Position numbers and translations under genes: made by a program. Below, one piece after another: positions 8,970-18,846 of a stretch of 64,000 nt of DNA. The DNA comes from Saccharopolyspora spinosa NRRL 18395 (GTDB lineage Bacteria; Actinomycetota; Actinomycetes; Mycobacteriales; Pseudonocardiaceae). The stretch lies in contig NZ_GL877884.1 of the NCBI RefSeq assembly GCF_000194155.1, forward strand, positions 86,134-150,133, read 5' to 3'. The notes below the pieces were generated by a model that did not search any database, was not told the origin of the DNA, and saw only the letters and a program-made list of their open reading frames with translations. How positions within the stretch are numbered: the first letter of the stretch is position 1; each line of letters begins with the position of its first letter.

Positions 8970-9269
8970 ATGAGTTTCCTGGACAAGGCCAAGGAACTGG
9001 CGAACCAGGCCAAGGACAAGGCCGAAGAACTCGCCGAGAAAGCAGGCCCCAGCGCGGCGAAGGGACTCGACGCCGCCAAGTCGAGCCTGGACAAGGCCAC
9101 CGGCGGCAAGTACCACGACAAGATCGAGAACGCCAGCCACAAGGTCGAGGGCCTCCTCAAGCGGGACGGGCACGGCCCCGACGACAAGGGACCTGGGGAA
9201 AAGGGACCGGGGGAAAAGGGACCGGGGGAAAAGGGCGGCCCGACCGAACCCGGCCCGAAAACCCCCTGA
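8970..9269 (+). CDS. MT0933/Rv0909-type antitoxin-like protein
   Basis: A 99-residue lysine- and alanine-rich helical protein beginning MSFLDKAKELANQAKDKAEE, with the TGGKYHDKIENA motif of the MT0933 antitoxin-like family. An AGGCAAAAG ribosome-binding site precedes the ATG. The tail carries three near-identical GPGEK units encoded by a 15-bp tandem repeat around 9186-9236. No toxin gene is adjacent, so antitoxin activity is doubtful and the name is by family only. Confidence 0.7.
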   Translation: MSFLDKAKELANQAKDKAEELAEKAGPSAAKGLDAAKSSLDKATGGKYHDKIENASHKVEGLLKRDGHGPDDKGPGEKGPGEKGPGEKGGPTEPGPKTP

Positions 9270-9296
9270 CGCCAACCGGAACCCGAAGAACACAAC

Positions 9297-9324
9297 GGTG
9301 GCGGCTCCGCTCGGAGCCGCCACC
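9297..9324. terminator. bidirectional terminator between convergent genes
   Basis: A perfect 13-bp stem (GGTGGCGGCTCCG with CGGAGCCGCCACC) and a 2-base loop lie between the stop codons of the antitoxin-like gene and the mog-like gene. They can terminate both transcripts. Confidence 0.7.
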
Positions 9325-9338
9325 GCTTCGTCTTCAGG

Positions 9339-9947
9339 TCAGGACGTTTCCAGGCCTGAGAGCTGTTCGATCACGTGTGTCACCAGGGGAGTCAGGGTGG
9401 CCATGCCGTCCCGGACCGAGGCCCGGGAACCCGCGAGGTTCACCACCAGCGTGCTGCCGGAGACCCCGACCAGGCCTCGCGACACGCCGGCTTCGACCGC
9501 GCCCGCCGCCAGCCCGGAGGCCCGCAGGGCTTCCGCGATGCCCGGGACCGGGCGGTCCAGGACGCCCGCCGTCGCATCCGGCGTGACGTCCCGGGGCGAC
9601 ACACCGGTGCCGCCGACGGTGATCACCACGTCGACCCCGCCGATCACCGCGGTGTTCAGCGCGTTGCGGATGTCGACTGTCTCGCCGGCCACCGCGACGG
9701 TACCGTCAACGATGAAACCGGCTTCCTCCAGCAACTCGGTCACCAACGGACCGATGTTGTCTTCCTGCTCGCCCTGGGCGACCCGATCGTCCACCACGAC
9801 CACGAGGGCCCGCCCCAACCGCTGCGCGCTGCGTTCCATGCCGGTAACCGTAGTGCCAAGGGTCTCCTCGGTCAGATCCAACGAGTTGGTGAGATCGACC
9901 AGCCTCACCGGCCTGCGCGGAACCACGGTGCCTGTTTCGTCGGACAT
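9339..9947 (-). CDS. MogA/MoaB-family molybdopterin biosynthesis protein
   Basis: A 202-residue protein if it starts at MSDETGTVVP (9947). The MoCF fold is shown by ALVVVVDDRVAQGEQEDN at the N-terminus and VVITVGGTGVSPRDVTPDA in the middle, the latter being the molybdopterin-binding TGGTG-type loop. The family adenylylates molybdopterin. The mycobacterial counterpart in the same place is moaB2, next to pepD and mscL, so gene order supports the call. Confidence 0.8.
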   Translation of the reverse strand: MSDETGTVVPRRPVRLVDLTNSLDLTEETLGTTVTGMERSAQRLGRALVVVVDDRVAQGEQEDNIGPLVTELLEEAGFIVDGTVAVAGETVDIRNALNTAVIGGVDVVITVGGTGVSPRDVTPDATAGVLDRPVPGIAEALRASGLAAGAVEAGVSRGLVGVSGSTLVVNLAGSRASVRDGMATLTPLVTHVIEQLSGLETS

Positions 9948-10095
9948 GTTCCTCCAAGTCCTGCGATGTCCCCGAGTTGACTTTCGACCGTTGTGCGAAG
10001 CCGAGCCGTCGACCGCGCCGGGCGGCCCGGAGGGGGTAGGGCAGCCCGGCGCGGTCGACGCGGAACACGGCCGGGGAACCGGCCGTGCGTTCTGA

Positions 10096-11598
10096 TCACC
10101 CTTTCTGACCGGTAAGGGTGGCGTCCACGGTGCGATCACCGCCCGTGCCGGTGATGGAGATCCGCACCCGGTCCCCGGGGCTGTGCGAGCGGACCGCGGC
10201 CACCAGGGAGTCGGAGTCCAGGATCGACCGGTCGTCGATCTTGGTGATGACGTCGCCGGACTGGATCCCGGCCTGCTGGGCGGGTCCGCCGGGGGTGACG
10301 TCGCGGACCTGCGCGCCGGGTTGCTGCGCGTTGCTGATCCTGACGCCCAGGGTGGTATGGGTCGCCGAGCCGGTGTCCTTCAGCTCGGTGGCGATGCGCC
10401 TGGCCTGGTCGATCGGGATCGCGAAGCCGAGCCCGACCGAGCCGGCCTGTTGCTGGCCCGAGCCCGGGCTGTAGATCGCGGAGTTGATGCCCACCACGTT
10501 GCCGTCCATGTCGACCAGCGGGCCGCCGGAGTTGCCGGGGTTGATCGCGGCGTCGGTCTGCAGCGCGTTGAGCACGGTGTCCTCGCTGCCGGACTCCCCG
10601 CCGGCGCGCACCGGGCGGTCCTTGGCGCTGATGATGCCGCTGGTCACGGTGCCGGAGAGGCCGAACGGCGAACCGATGGCCACCACCGGCGCACCGACCG
10701 GCAGGTCGTCGCTGCGGCCGAGTCCGGCCGGGGTGAGGCCGGTGATGTCGGCCTTCACCACCGCGAGGTCGGACGACGGGTCGGTGCCGACGACCCGCAC
10801 CGAAGCCGAGCGGTTGTCGTGGAACAGCGCGGTGAGCTGGCCGCGCTGCCCGCCGCCGTCGACGACGTGGTTGTTGGTGAGGATGTAGCCGTCGCTGCTG
10901 AGCACGATCCCGGAACCTTCGCCGGCGCCGCGCGCGGTCACCAGCTGCAGCTGGACGACGCTGGGCAGCACCTTCTCGGCGACTTGCTGCACCGAGCCCT
11001 GCGGCGCGGTGCTCGCACTGCGCGCCGGCCGCGGCTGGTCCAGCGCGGTCACGGCGCCCTTGTCACCGCCGAGCTCGTACCCGACATACCCGCCGACACC
11101 GCCGCCGACCAGGCCCGCGACCAGCGCGAGCGCCGCCGCACCTGCGATCAGCCCGCCGTGCCGGTTCCGCTGCTGGGACGGTTGGACCGGCGCGCTGTAG
11201 CCACCCGAAGGCCACGGCTGCGAATGCGGGAACTGCTGCGTCGAGTGCGGCGGCTGCGCCGCCCCAGCCTGGTGATGGGAATGTTGCTGGGGCTGGACTT
11301 GCTGGTGATGGGCTTGCTGGTGATGGGCTTGCTGCTGTTGAGCGTGCTCGGCTTGCGTCTGCGGCTGCTGGGGTTGCTGAGGCTGGGGTTGCTGGGGCTG
11401 GGGCTGGGGCTGCTGGGACTGGGCCTGGTGCTGCGCCTGCGGCTGAGCCGGAGCTTGGGGCTGCTGGGGCTGTTGCTGCTGGGGCTGCAGCGGCACCCCG
11501 GCTGGTGGCGTGTCGCCGGTGCCCGCGGCGGGCCCGTTCGCCTGCGGCTTCGGTTCTTCCGGCTGATCGCCGGAGTTGCCCGGGGTGTGTTCGGTCAT
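10096..11598 (-). CDS. htrA: HtrA/PepD-like serine protease with PDZ domain and Gln-rich N-terminus
   Basis: A 500-residue membrane-anchored protease. Residues ~35-130 are extremely rich in Gln, Pro and His and are predicted cytosolic. One membrane helix (~150-175, LIAGAAALALVAGLVGGG) follows, then a trypsin-like domain with His in NNHVVDGG (~243), Asp in SSDLAVVK (~276) and Ser in NPGNSGGPL (~354). A single PDZ domain forms the C-terminus (GDVITKIDDRSI). In mycobacteria the same gene (pepD) is under MprAB control; here that pair is encoded 2.3 kb upstream, separated by galT and a DeoR gene. Confidence 0.9.
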   Translation of the reverse strand: MTEHTPGNSGDQPEEPKPQANGPAAGTGDTPPAGVPLQPQQQQPQQPQAPAQPQAQHQAQSQQPQPQPQQPQPQQPQQPQTQAEHAQQQQAHHQQAHHQQVQPQQHSHHQAGAAQPPHSTQQFPHSQPWPSGGYSAPVQPSQQRNRHGGLIAGAAALALVAGLVGGGVGGYVGYELGGDKGAVTALDQPRPARSASTAPQGSVQQVAEKVLPSVVQLQLVTARGAGEGSGIVLSSDGYILTNNHVVDGGGQRGQLTALFHDNRSASVRVVGTDPSSDLAVVKADITGLTPAGLGRSDDLPVGAPVVAIGSPFGLSGTVTSGIISAKDRPVRAGGESGSEDTVLNALQTDAAINPGNSGGPLVDMDGNVVGINSAIYSPGSGQQQAGSVGLGFAIPIDQARRIATELKDTGSATHTTLGVRISNAQQPGAQVRDVTPGGPAQQAGIQSGDVITKIDDRSILDSDSLVAAVRSHSPGDRVRISITGTGGDRTVDATLTGQKG

Positions 11599-11828
11599 GG
11601 CTCCACCTTGCTCCAGATGGCTGAGAAGTGTCTGAGACCAGGCTGTGGGTCAGCCTGATAACCGTTGGCGCGGACTGTGATCTCCGACGTGCGGGGCCCG
11701 GTTGTCGGGTCGTGTGGCGGTGAGCGCCAGCCGGTGAGCGCTTTTGGACGTTGCAGCCCCAAAATACTCACGGGCCTGGCGAGATCAGCCCCGGCGTGGC
11801 GCTTCGGGATGCCGGGGGCGGAAACGGG

Positions 11829-12898
<1,070 letters not shown>

Positions 12899-12902
<4 letters not shown>

Positions 12903-13690
12903 CGCTCCTCCTCCACGCCCTGCTGATCGGCCAGCAGCAGCTCGACGTGCTCGGCCAGCAGCTGGCGCGCGTCGCCCGGCAGGCCCTGGTCGCTGATCAG
13001 CAGATCGACCTCGTTGAAGTCGACGATCGTGGAGATCCCGACCGTCGACCACTTGGAGCTGTCGGCGACCACGACCAGCCGGCCCGCCGCCTCGGCCAGC
13101 GCCCGGTTCGTTTCGCTCTCGTTCAGGTTCGGGGTGGTGAAACCGGCCCGCGGCGCCATCCCGTGCACCCCGAGGAACACCAGGTCCAGGTGCAGGGAGC
13201 GCAGCGCCTGCACCGCGACGGGCCCGACCAGCGCATCCGACGGGGTGCGGACGCCGCCGGTGAGCACCACGGTGCGGTCGGTGCGGCCGCGCTGCTGCAG
13301 GGCGTCGGCGACCCGCACGGAGTTGGTCACCACCGTCAGGTCGGCGACCTCGTCGAGGTGCCGCGCGAGCGTCCAGGTGGTCGTTCCCGCAGACAGGCCG
13401 ATCGCGGTGCCCGGCCGGACCTGTTCGGCGGCCAACCGCGCTATCGCCTCCTTCTCGGCGAGCTGCCGCACCGACTTGGCTTCGAAGCCCGGCTCGTCGG
13501 TGCTGCGGCCGATCGTCGAGGTTGCGCCGCCGTAGACCTTCTCCACCAGGCCGCGGCGGGCCAGCGCGTCGAGGTCGCGGCGGATCGTCATGTCCGACAC
13601 GCCCAGCCGCTGCACCAGGTCGCCGACCTGCACCGCCCCGGTGCGCCGCACCTCGTCGAGGATCACTTCCTGGCGTTGCCGCGCGAGCAC
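12899..13690 (-). CDS. DeoR/GlpR-family transcriptional regulator
   Basis: A 263-residue protein starting at GTG (VLARQRQEVILDEVRRTGAV), preceded by GGGACGGGTGGA. An ATG 21 codons upstream lacks a ribosome-binding site. The N-terminal DeoR winged helix (VQVGDLVQRLGVSDMTIRRD) is followed by a sugar-isomerase-like effector domain with GLSAGTTTW and VLTGG. Its overlap with galT suggests it controls galactose use, probably in response to a sugar phosphate. Confidence 0.82.
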
Positions 13691-13851
13691 TCCACCCGTC
13701 CCCTCAGCCCGTCGGGGCCGCGCGCTCGTGAGGTTCTCACCGGGAATGATCAACGACCCGCGCGGCAGTCAAGCAAACAAGAACCAACATTACCCGAACG
13801 GGTGACCGGCGTATGACACCGCAATCCGACGCAGCGGACGAAGCAGACTGT

Positions 13852-15282
13852 TCATTGCTGTTCGATGTACTGCGGGCTGCCCGGCAGCGCCATGCGCAGC
13901 AGCGCCCCGCCCTCGGGCGCCTCACCGGCCCAGACCGTCCCGCCGTGGCGCTCCGCGACCTGCTTGACGATCGACAGGCCGAGCCCGGAGCCCGGCAGGG
14001 TCCGCGCGTCGGAAGACCGGTAGAAGCGCTCGAACACGTACGGCCGGTCCGCCGCGGCGATGCCGGGCCCGCTGTCGGCGACCTCCAGCTCGGTGGTCAC
14101 GCCGTTCGCGGCCGGATGCAGGTCCACCCGGACCCGGCCGCCGTCCGGGCTCCACTTCGCGGCGTTGTCCAGCAGGTTCAGCACCGCCCGCTCCAGCGCG
14201 GTCGCGTCGCCCATCATCACCCACGGCTCCAGGCGGACGTCGAACTCGATGCGCGGCGCCCGGCGCCTCGCGCGGTTCAACGCGCGCTCCACGACGTCGA
14301 CCAGGTCGACCGGCTCGTGCACGGCCTGCGGGGTGTCCTCCCTGGCCAGCTCGACGAGGTCGCCGACCAGCGCGGACAGCTCCATCACCTGCGCCTGGAC
14401 GTCGGTGAACATCTCCGCCCGGTCCTGCTCGGACAGCTTCGGCGCGTCCGGCCGGGCCGAGGCCATCAGCAGCTCCAGGTTGGTGCGCAACGAGGTCAGC
14501 GGGGTGCGCAGCTCGTGGCCGGCGTCGGCAACCAAGCGCCGCTGCCGTTCCTGCGACTCGGCCAGGGCACCGAGCATCTTGTTGAAACTCGTGGTCAGGC
14601 GGGCCAGCTCGTCGTCGCCGCCGACCGGGATCGGGCGCAGGTCACCGGTGAGCGCGACGCGCTCGGTGGCTGCGGTCAGCCGCTGCACCGGCCGCAGCCC
14701 GGCACGGGCCACCGCGGTCCCGGCAGCCGCCGCGAGCAAGATCCCGGCACCGCCCATCACCACCAGCACCACGCTCAGCTGCGCGAGCGTCCGCTGCGTG
14801 GGTTGCAGCGACGTGGACATCACCAGCGCGGCTTTCTGCCCGGTCGGGACCGCCACCACACGGCTGTTGGTGCGCTGATCGGTGCGCAGCGACTCGCCGG
14901 TCTGGCCCTTGGCGACCGCCAGCTCGTCGAGGCTGATCGGCGGCCGGTCGTTCGGGCCGACCACGACGCCGTCCGCCGACAGCACGCTGATCTTGAAGTT
15001 CTGCGCCACGAAGAACGCCACCGGCACCTGCTGCAGGTCCGCGGTACGCACCAGCGGGCCCTCGGCCGCTTCCACCGCCCGCTCGGTGAGGTTGTCGTCC
15101 AACTGCTGGTAGAGGCTGTCGCGCACGGTGACGAACGCCGCGACCGACACCAGCGCGACCGCGCCGGCCACGCAGATCGCGGCCAGCCAGGTGACCCGGT
15201 TGCGCAGCGAGACGCGCTGGAACCGGCCTTTCGGGCGCTCTTGCGGGTCGAGGTCGGGCGGAGGTGGTGCGGGAACTGTCAC
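13852..15282 (-). CDS. mprB: MprB-like sensor histidine kinase
   Basis: A 476-residue membrane kinase. Two membrane segments (about 30-52 and 165-190) flank an extracytoplasmic sensor. HAMP follows, then the H-box ADAGHELRTPLTSLR (His ~256), the N-box NLLDNAAKWS, and G-boxes DSGPGI and GSGLGLSIV. Its start codon overlaps the stop of the response regulator gene by 4 bp. Family and synteny suggest envelope-stress sensing; the ligand is not known from sequence. Confidence 0.85.
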   Translation of the reverse strand: MTVPAPPPPDLDPQERPKGRFQRVSLRNRVTWLAAICVAGAVALVSVAAFVTVRDSLYQQLDDNLTERAVEAAEGPLVRTADLQQVPVAFFVAQNFKISVLSADGVVVGPNDRPPISLDELAVAKGQTGESLRTDQRTNSRVVAVPTGQKAALVMSTSLQPTQRTLAQLSVVLVVMGGAGILLAAAAGTAVARAGLRPVQRLTAATERVALTGDLRPIPVGGDDELARLTTSFNKMLGALAESQERQRRLVADAGHELRTPLTSLRTNLELLMASARPDAPKLSEQDRAEMFTDVQAQVMELSALVGDLVELAREDTPQAVHEPVDLVDVVERALNRARRRAPRIEFDVRLEPWVMMGDATALERAVLNLLDNAAKWSPDGGRVRVDLHPAANGVTTELEVADSGPGIAAADRPYVFERFYRSSDARTLPGSGLGLSIVKQVAERHGGTVWAGEAPEGGALLRMALPGSPQYIEQQ

Positions 15283-15974
15283 GGCGGCGTCTCGCGGAGC
15301 ACGTAACCGACGCCGCGAACCGTGTGGATCAACCGCGGCTCACCCTCGGCCTCGGTCTTGCGACGCAGGTATCCGATGTAGACCTCCAGGGCGTTGCCCG
15401 AGGTCGGGAAGTCGTAGCCCCACACGTCCTCCAGCAGGCGGCTGCGGGTCAGCACCTGCTTGGGGTGCGCCATCAGCAGTTCCAGCAGGGCGAACTCGGT
15501 GCGGGTCAGGCTGATCGGGCGCTCGCCGCGGCGGACATCGCGGGTGCCCGGGTCCAGCTCCAGGTCGGCGAAGCGCAGCGCCGCTGGCTGTGCGTCCTGC
15601 CCGGCCTCCGGCGGGCTGGCGCGGCGCAGCAGCGCGCGCAGCCGGGCGAGGAGCTCTTCGAGCGCGAACGGCTTTGGCAGGTAGTCGTCGGCGCCCGCGT
15701 CGAGCCCGGCGACCCGGTCGGACACGGCGTCGCGCGCGGTGAGCACCAGGATCGGCAGGTCGTCCCCGGTGCTGCGGAGGCGCCGCGCGACCTCCAAGCC
15801 GTCCAGGCGGGGCATCATCACGTCGAGCACCACGGCGTCTGGGCGGTTGCCAGCCAGGAAGTCCAGTGCCTGTTGACCGTCCGCGGCGAGCTCGACCTGG
15901 TACCCGTTGAACTGCAACGACCTTCGCAGCGATTCCCGCACGGCACGATCGTCGTCGACGACGAGGATGCGCAT
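15279..15974 (-). CDS. mprA: MprA-like OmpR-family response regulator
   Basis: A 231-residue regulator starting MRILVVDDDRAVRESLRRSL. The phospho-acceptor is Asp51 in VVLDVMMP, with the conserved Thr and Lys in LTARDA and LPKPFALEE. The C-terminal winged helix includes RRGERPISLTRTEFALLELL and VDVYIGYLRRK-like recognition residues. The open frame extends upstream but the ATG chosen starts the receiver domain exactly. It is the first gene of the kinase operon. Confidence 0.88.
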   Translation of the reverse strand: MRILVVDDDRAVRESLRRSLQFNGYQVELAADGQQALDFLAGNRPDAVVLDVMMPRLDGLEVARRLRSTGDDLPILVLTARDAVSDRVAGLDAGADDYLPKPFALEELLARLRALLRRASPPEAGQDAQPAALRFADLELDPGTRDVRRGERPISLTRTEFALLELLMAHPKQVLTRSRLLEDVWGYDFPTSGNALEVYIGYLRRKTEAEGEPRLIHTVRGVGYVLRETPP

Positions 15975-16110
15975 GGGAACAGTCTTCCCCCTAGCCCTGA
16001 GAAGCAGCTGAGAACCCGCCGTACGTCGCGGCACCTCGTGACATCCGTCTCCAGTTCGGCGTGATCCCGAGGCGCGCCGTCACTCGGGGTGATCGCACGC
16101 GCCGGATCGG

Positions 16111-16263
16111 TCACCGCTGCTGGAAGTGCCGGATGAGCGCGCGCGGCACCAGCTTGCGCTGCCCGTCGACGACGATCGGCACCAGATCGGGTACCGCCGC
16201 CTTCCACTGCGATCGGCGGTGGCGGGTGTTGCTGCGGGACATCTTCCGCTTCGGAACGGCCAT
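16111..16263 (-). CDS. rpmF: 50S ribosomal protein L32 (zinc-independent type)
   Basis: A 50-residue protein beginning MAVPKRKMSRSNTRHRRSQW. The paired CxxC knuckles of zinc-binding L32 are absent; the C-terminal half reads PDLVPIVVDGQRKLVPRAL. It is last in the reverse-strand set mrf-L31-L32 and belongs to the zinc-starvation paralogues encoded on both sides of the candidate Zur box. Confidence 0.88.
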   Translation of the reverse strand: MAVPKRKMSRSNTRHRRSQWKAAVPDLVPIVVDGQRKLVPRALIRHFQQR

Positions 16264-16303
16264 GTCGGTCCTCTCGTGGTCGCGTTGGGGGTTGGTTGGC
16301 GAG

Positions 16304-16350
16304 GTGAACGGACCGTTCACTTCCTAGATCGAGGCGAACGGTCCGTTCGC
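16304..16350. repeat. pair of 17-bp palindromes spaced 30 bp centre to centre
   Basis: GTGAACGGACCGTTCAC at 16304-16320 and GCGAACGGTCCGTTCGC at 16334-16350 are perfect palindromes around one central base. Their centres are exactly 30 bp apart. They lie 41 bp upstream of the L32 start, between L31 and L32. An equivalent pair occurs at 19,218-19,264. Confidence 0.8.
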
Positions 16351-16388
16351 TCCGAAACCCTCGGGCAGGTCCGGTCGCGCTGCGGGGG

Positions 16389-16640
16389 TCAGCGGATCCG
16401 GTCGCCGTAGCGGCGGCGGAACTTCTCGACCCGGCCCTGGGTGTCCAGCACCCGCTGGTTGCCGGTCCAGAACGGGTGCGAGTAGGCGGTCACGTCGATC
16501 ACGATCAGCGGGTAGGTGTTGCCGTCCTCCCACTCCGTCCGCGTGCCGGACGTGGCGGTGGAGCGGGTCAGGAGCCGGTCCCCGGTCGTGCGGTCCTGGA
16601 ACACGACGGGCCGGTACTCGGGATGGATTCCTGGCTTCAT
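16389..16640 (-). CDS. rpmE2: 50S ribosomal protein L31 type B
   Basis: An 83-residue protein beginning MKPGIHPEYRPVVFQDRTTG. It contains the TYPLIVIDVTAYSHPFWTG core typical of type B L31, which lacks the zinc-binding cysteines. The ATG at 16640 has AGGAGAAACC upstream. It lies between mrf and L32 in the low-zinc locus. Confidence 0.92.
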   Translation of the reverse strand: MKPGIHPEYRPVVFQDRTTGDRLLTRSTATSGTRTEWEDGNTYPLIVIDVTAYSHPFWTGNQRVLDTQGRVEKFRRRYGDRIR

Positions 16641-16711
16641 GGTTTCTCCTCGTAGGTCTGCGGCGCGGAGCCGCTGGCGGCACCGCGCGGATTGCGGCTC
16701 CCGGCGACGCG

Positions 16712-17968
16712 CTACCGGGTGCCGGTCTCGCCGGTGGCGTCCGCGGTGGTCTCCGCCGGGTCGTCGCCGCACGGGTCGGTGTGCCACTCGCCGAACGGGT
16801 CCTCGTAGTTCGCCCACGCGCGCTCGCCCGCGGCGAGCTCGTCGTCGGTGAGCAGGGCGTGGCGCAGGGCGTGGACGATGTCCTGCGGGTTGGCCTCGTG
16901 GACGATCACGACCAGCTCCTGCATCCGGTCGCCGTAGTAGTCGTCCCAGGTCAGCGAGGCCCTCACCTGCCGTTCCGGCGAAACGTCGGCCCACTTGTCC
17001 GGCTCCAGCGCGGCCAGCCACGGCCCGGCGTGCCCGACGCCGAGTCCACCGCCCGCGGACTCCAGCCACAGCGCGACGTCCGGCTGGCTGGCGACCCAGA
17101 CGCGGCCGCGGGTGCGCACCACGCCGTCCAGCAGCACGTCGATCGCCTGGTGCAGCCGCTCCGGGTGGAACGGCCGACGCTCCTCGAAAACCACCACCGA
17201 CACCCCGGCATCGGTTTCCAGCGACGGCTGCCCGCGCAGCAATTGCCCCTGCGGCCCGTCGACTTCGCCGCGGCGCGCGTCGGCGGGCACCTTGGCCAGC
17301 AGCGCGGAAACGTCCAGGTCGTCGAGGTGCGTGCCGGGCGCGTTGGGCGTGAGCCGGGCGATCACGGCCTCGGTGCGCACCTGGTTCCACGGGTCGTCGG
17401 CGCGCCCGGAGAGCACGATCGCGTCGGCGAATTCGACCTGCCCCACCGCGACCTGGGCGACGGTGCGCTCGTCGTCCGCGCTGCCGCCGAGCCCTCGCTC
17501 GACGAGCTCCTCCTCGCCGGTCGCATCGGCCAACCAGGTCGCCAGGTCGATGGTGGTGACCACGGCCTGGACGTCGACGTCGTCGGTGAGGGGGCGGTCG
17601 TCCACCAGGACGTGCTGCAGCGCCCAGCAGATGGTTTCCGGCTCCAGGGCGGGATCGAGCTGCACGACGATCCGCGTCACATCGGGCGCGGCGGACAGCC
17701 TCCGCAGCAGCGGCAGCATGTCCAGGCGCAGCGTGCAGGACACGCAACCGTGCGCGAGCTCCAGGACCTCGGTGCTCTCGCTGTCGCCGTGACGGACCAG
17801 GCGCCGAACGACGCCCTGGGCGACTTGGCGCAGGTCGTGGTGCACGAGTGCGGTGCCCGCCGGGGCTTCCCGCCGGGCCGTTTCGGCGGCCGCCGCGACC
17901 TGCGCCGCGCGGATCCCGGCCACCATGATCAGCGGAATCCGCCGGTTCGCGGACGACTCGGTTCCCAT
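16712..17968 (-). CDS. mrf: Mrf/CobW-like ribosome hibernation factor-recruiting protein
   Basis: A 418-residue protein of the G3E/CobW family. The usual GxxGxGKT P-loop is replaced by LIMVAGIRAAQVAAA, so nucleotide binding is probably altered. The metal motif is a CxxC (HGCVSCTLRLDML). The C-terminal CobW domain (RGRVWVASQPDVALWLESAG) is intact. This matches mycobacterial Mrf, which is made under zinc starvation with the zinc-free ribosomal proteins and recruits the hibernation factor. The ATG at 17968 has GAGGTGGGG before it. Confidence 0.78.
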   Translation of the reverse strand: MGTESSANRRIPLIMVAGIRAAQVAAAAETARREAPAGTALVHHDLRQVAQGVVRRLVRHGDSESTEVLELAHGCVSCTLRLDMLPLLRRLSAAPDVTRIVVQLDPALEPETICWALQHVLVDDRPLTDDVDVQAVVTTIDLATWLADATGEEELVERGLGGSADDERTVAQVAVGQVEFADAIVLSGRADDPWNQVRTEAVIARLTPNAPGTHLDDLDVSALLAKVPADARRGEVDGPQGQLLRGQPSLETDAGVSVVVFEERRPFHPERLHQAIDVLLDGVVRTRGRVWVASQPDVALWLESAGGGLGVGHAGPWLAALEPDKWADVSPERQVRASLTWDDYYGDRMQELVVIVHEANPQDIVHALRHALLTDDELAAGERAWANYEDPFGEWHTDPCGDDPAETTADATGETGTR

Positions 17969-18031
17969 CCCCACCTCAATCGACAACGGTTTTCATCTGA
18001 CGCGGACACACGCTACTCTCGACACCGACAA

Positions 18032-18050
18032 AATGAAAATGGATGTCATT
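18032..18050. promoter_or_regulatory. candidate Zur operator
   Basis: AATGA and TCATT are perfect inverted half-sites separated by 9 bases (AATGAAAATGGATGTCATT). This resembles the TGAAAATNATTTTCA-type boxes of actinobacterial Zur. It lies between the divergent mrf and rpmB genes, 16 bp upstream of the rpmB start, where repression would silence both arms when zinc is ample. No binding data are available here. Confidence 0.65.
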
Positions 18051-18065
18051 ATCGAGAGGTAGGTC

Positions 18066-18302
18066 ATGTCCATCCGCTGCCAGGTGACCGGGAAGAAACC
18101 CGGCTACGGCAACCAGGTCTCCCACTCCAACCACCGCACCCGCCGCCGCTGGCTGCCCAACGTGCAACGACGGCGCTACTGGCTGCCGTCCGAGAACCGC
18201 TGGATCCGGCTGCGCGTGTCGACGAAGGGCATGAAGACGATCGAGAAGCGGGGCATCGAGTCCGTAATGGCCGAGATGCGAGCGCGAGGGGAACGCATCT
18301 GA
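18066..18302 (+). CDS. rpmB: 50S ribosomal protein L28 (zinc-independent type)
   Basis: A 78-residue protein, MSIRCQVTGKKPGYGNQVSH onward. Only one Cys remains of the CxxC knuckle present in the zinc form, as expected for the C-minus paralogue. An AGAGGTAGGTC ribosome-binding site precedes the ATG. Its TGA overlaps the ATG of rpmG. Confidence 0.92.
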   Translation: MSIRCQVTGKKPGYGNQVSHSNHRTRRRWLPNVQRRRYWLPSENRWIRLRVSTKGMKTIEKRGIESVMAEMRARGERI

Positions 18303-18469
18303 TGGCCAAGAGCACCGACGTCCGCCCGGTGATCAAGCTGCGGTCCACGGCCGGCACCGGCTTCACCTACGTGACCACCAAGAACCGCCGGAACGACCCG
18401 GACCGCCTGGTCCTCCGCAAGTACGACCCGGTCGCCCGCAAGCACGTCGAATTCCGCGAAGAACGCTAG
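18302..18469 (+). CDS. rpmG: 50S ribosomal protein L33 (zinc-independent type)
   Basis: A 55-residue protein beginning MAKSTDVRPVIKLRSTAGTG with the TYVTTKNRRNDPDRLVLRKY core. It has no cysteines. The ATG overlaps the rpmB stop, so translation is coupled. Confidence 0.93.
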   Translation: MAKSTDVRPVIKLRSTAGTGFTYVTTKNRRNDPDRLVLRKYDPVARKHVEFREER

Positions 18470-18537
18470 ACGGTGATTCCCGGCTCGTCTCGACCAGCGA
18501 GCATTCGCGAGCCCGGAGAGTTGAAAGGAACGGCCCA

Positions 18538-18843
18538 GTGGCCAAGAAGTCCAAGATCGCGCGCAACGAGCAGCGCCGCGAGATCGTCGCCCGCTACGCC
18601 GAGCGGCGGGCCGAGCTGAAGAAGATCATCGTCGCCCCCGGGAGCACCCCGGCGGAACGCGATGCCGCACAGCGCGAACTGCAGCGCCAGCCGCGCAACG
18701 CAAGCCGGGTGCGGCTGCGCAACCGCGACGCCGTCGACGGGAGGCCGCGCGGCTACTTCCGCAAGTTCGGCGTCTCCCGGGTGCGGCTGCGCGAGCTCGC
18801 GCACTCCGGCGAGCTGCCCGGCGTGACGAAGTCGAGTTGGTGA
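18538..18843 (+). CDS. rpsN: 30S ribosomal protein S14 (long, zinc-free type)
   Basis: A 101-residue protein of the long, cysteine-free S14 class (MAKKSKIARNEQRREIVARY, ending with FRKFGVSRVRLRELAHSGEL). It starts with GTG after GAAAGGAACGG. It replaces the short zinc-binding S14 under zinc limitation. Confidence 0.92.
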   Translation: MAKKSKIARNEQRREIVARYAERRAELKKIIVAPGSTPAERDAAQRELQRQPRNASRVRLRNRDAVDGRPRGYFRKFGVSRVRLRELAHSGELPGVTKSSW

Positions 18844-18846
18844 GCC

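Noticed and set aside
13813..15306. Long forward open frame opposite the MprB-like kinase
   Set aside because: Arg/His-rich translation typical of antisense frames in high-GC DNA; the reverse strand encodes a clear kinase.
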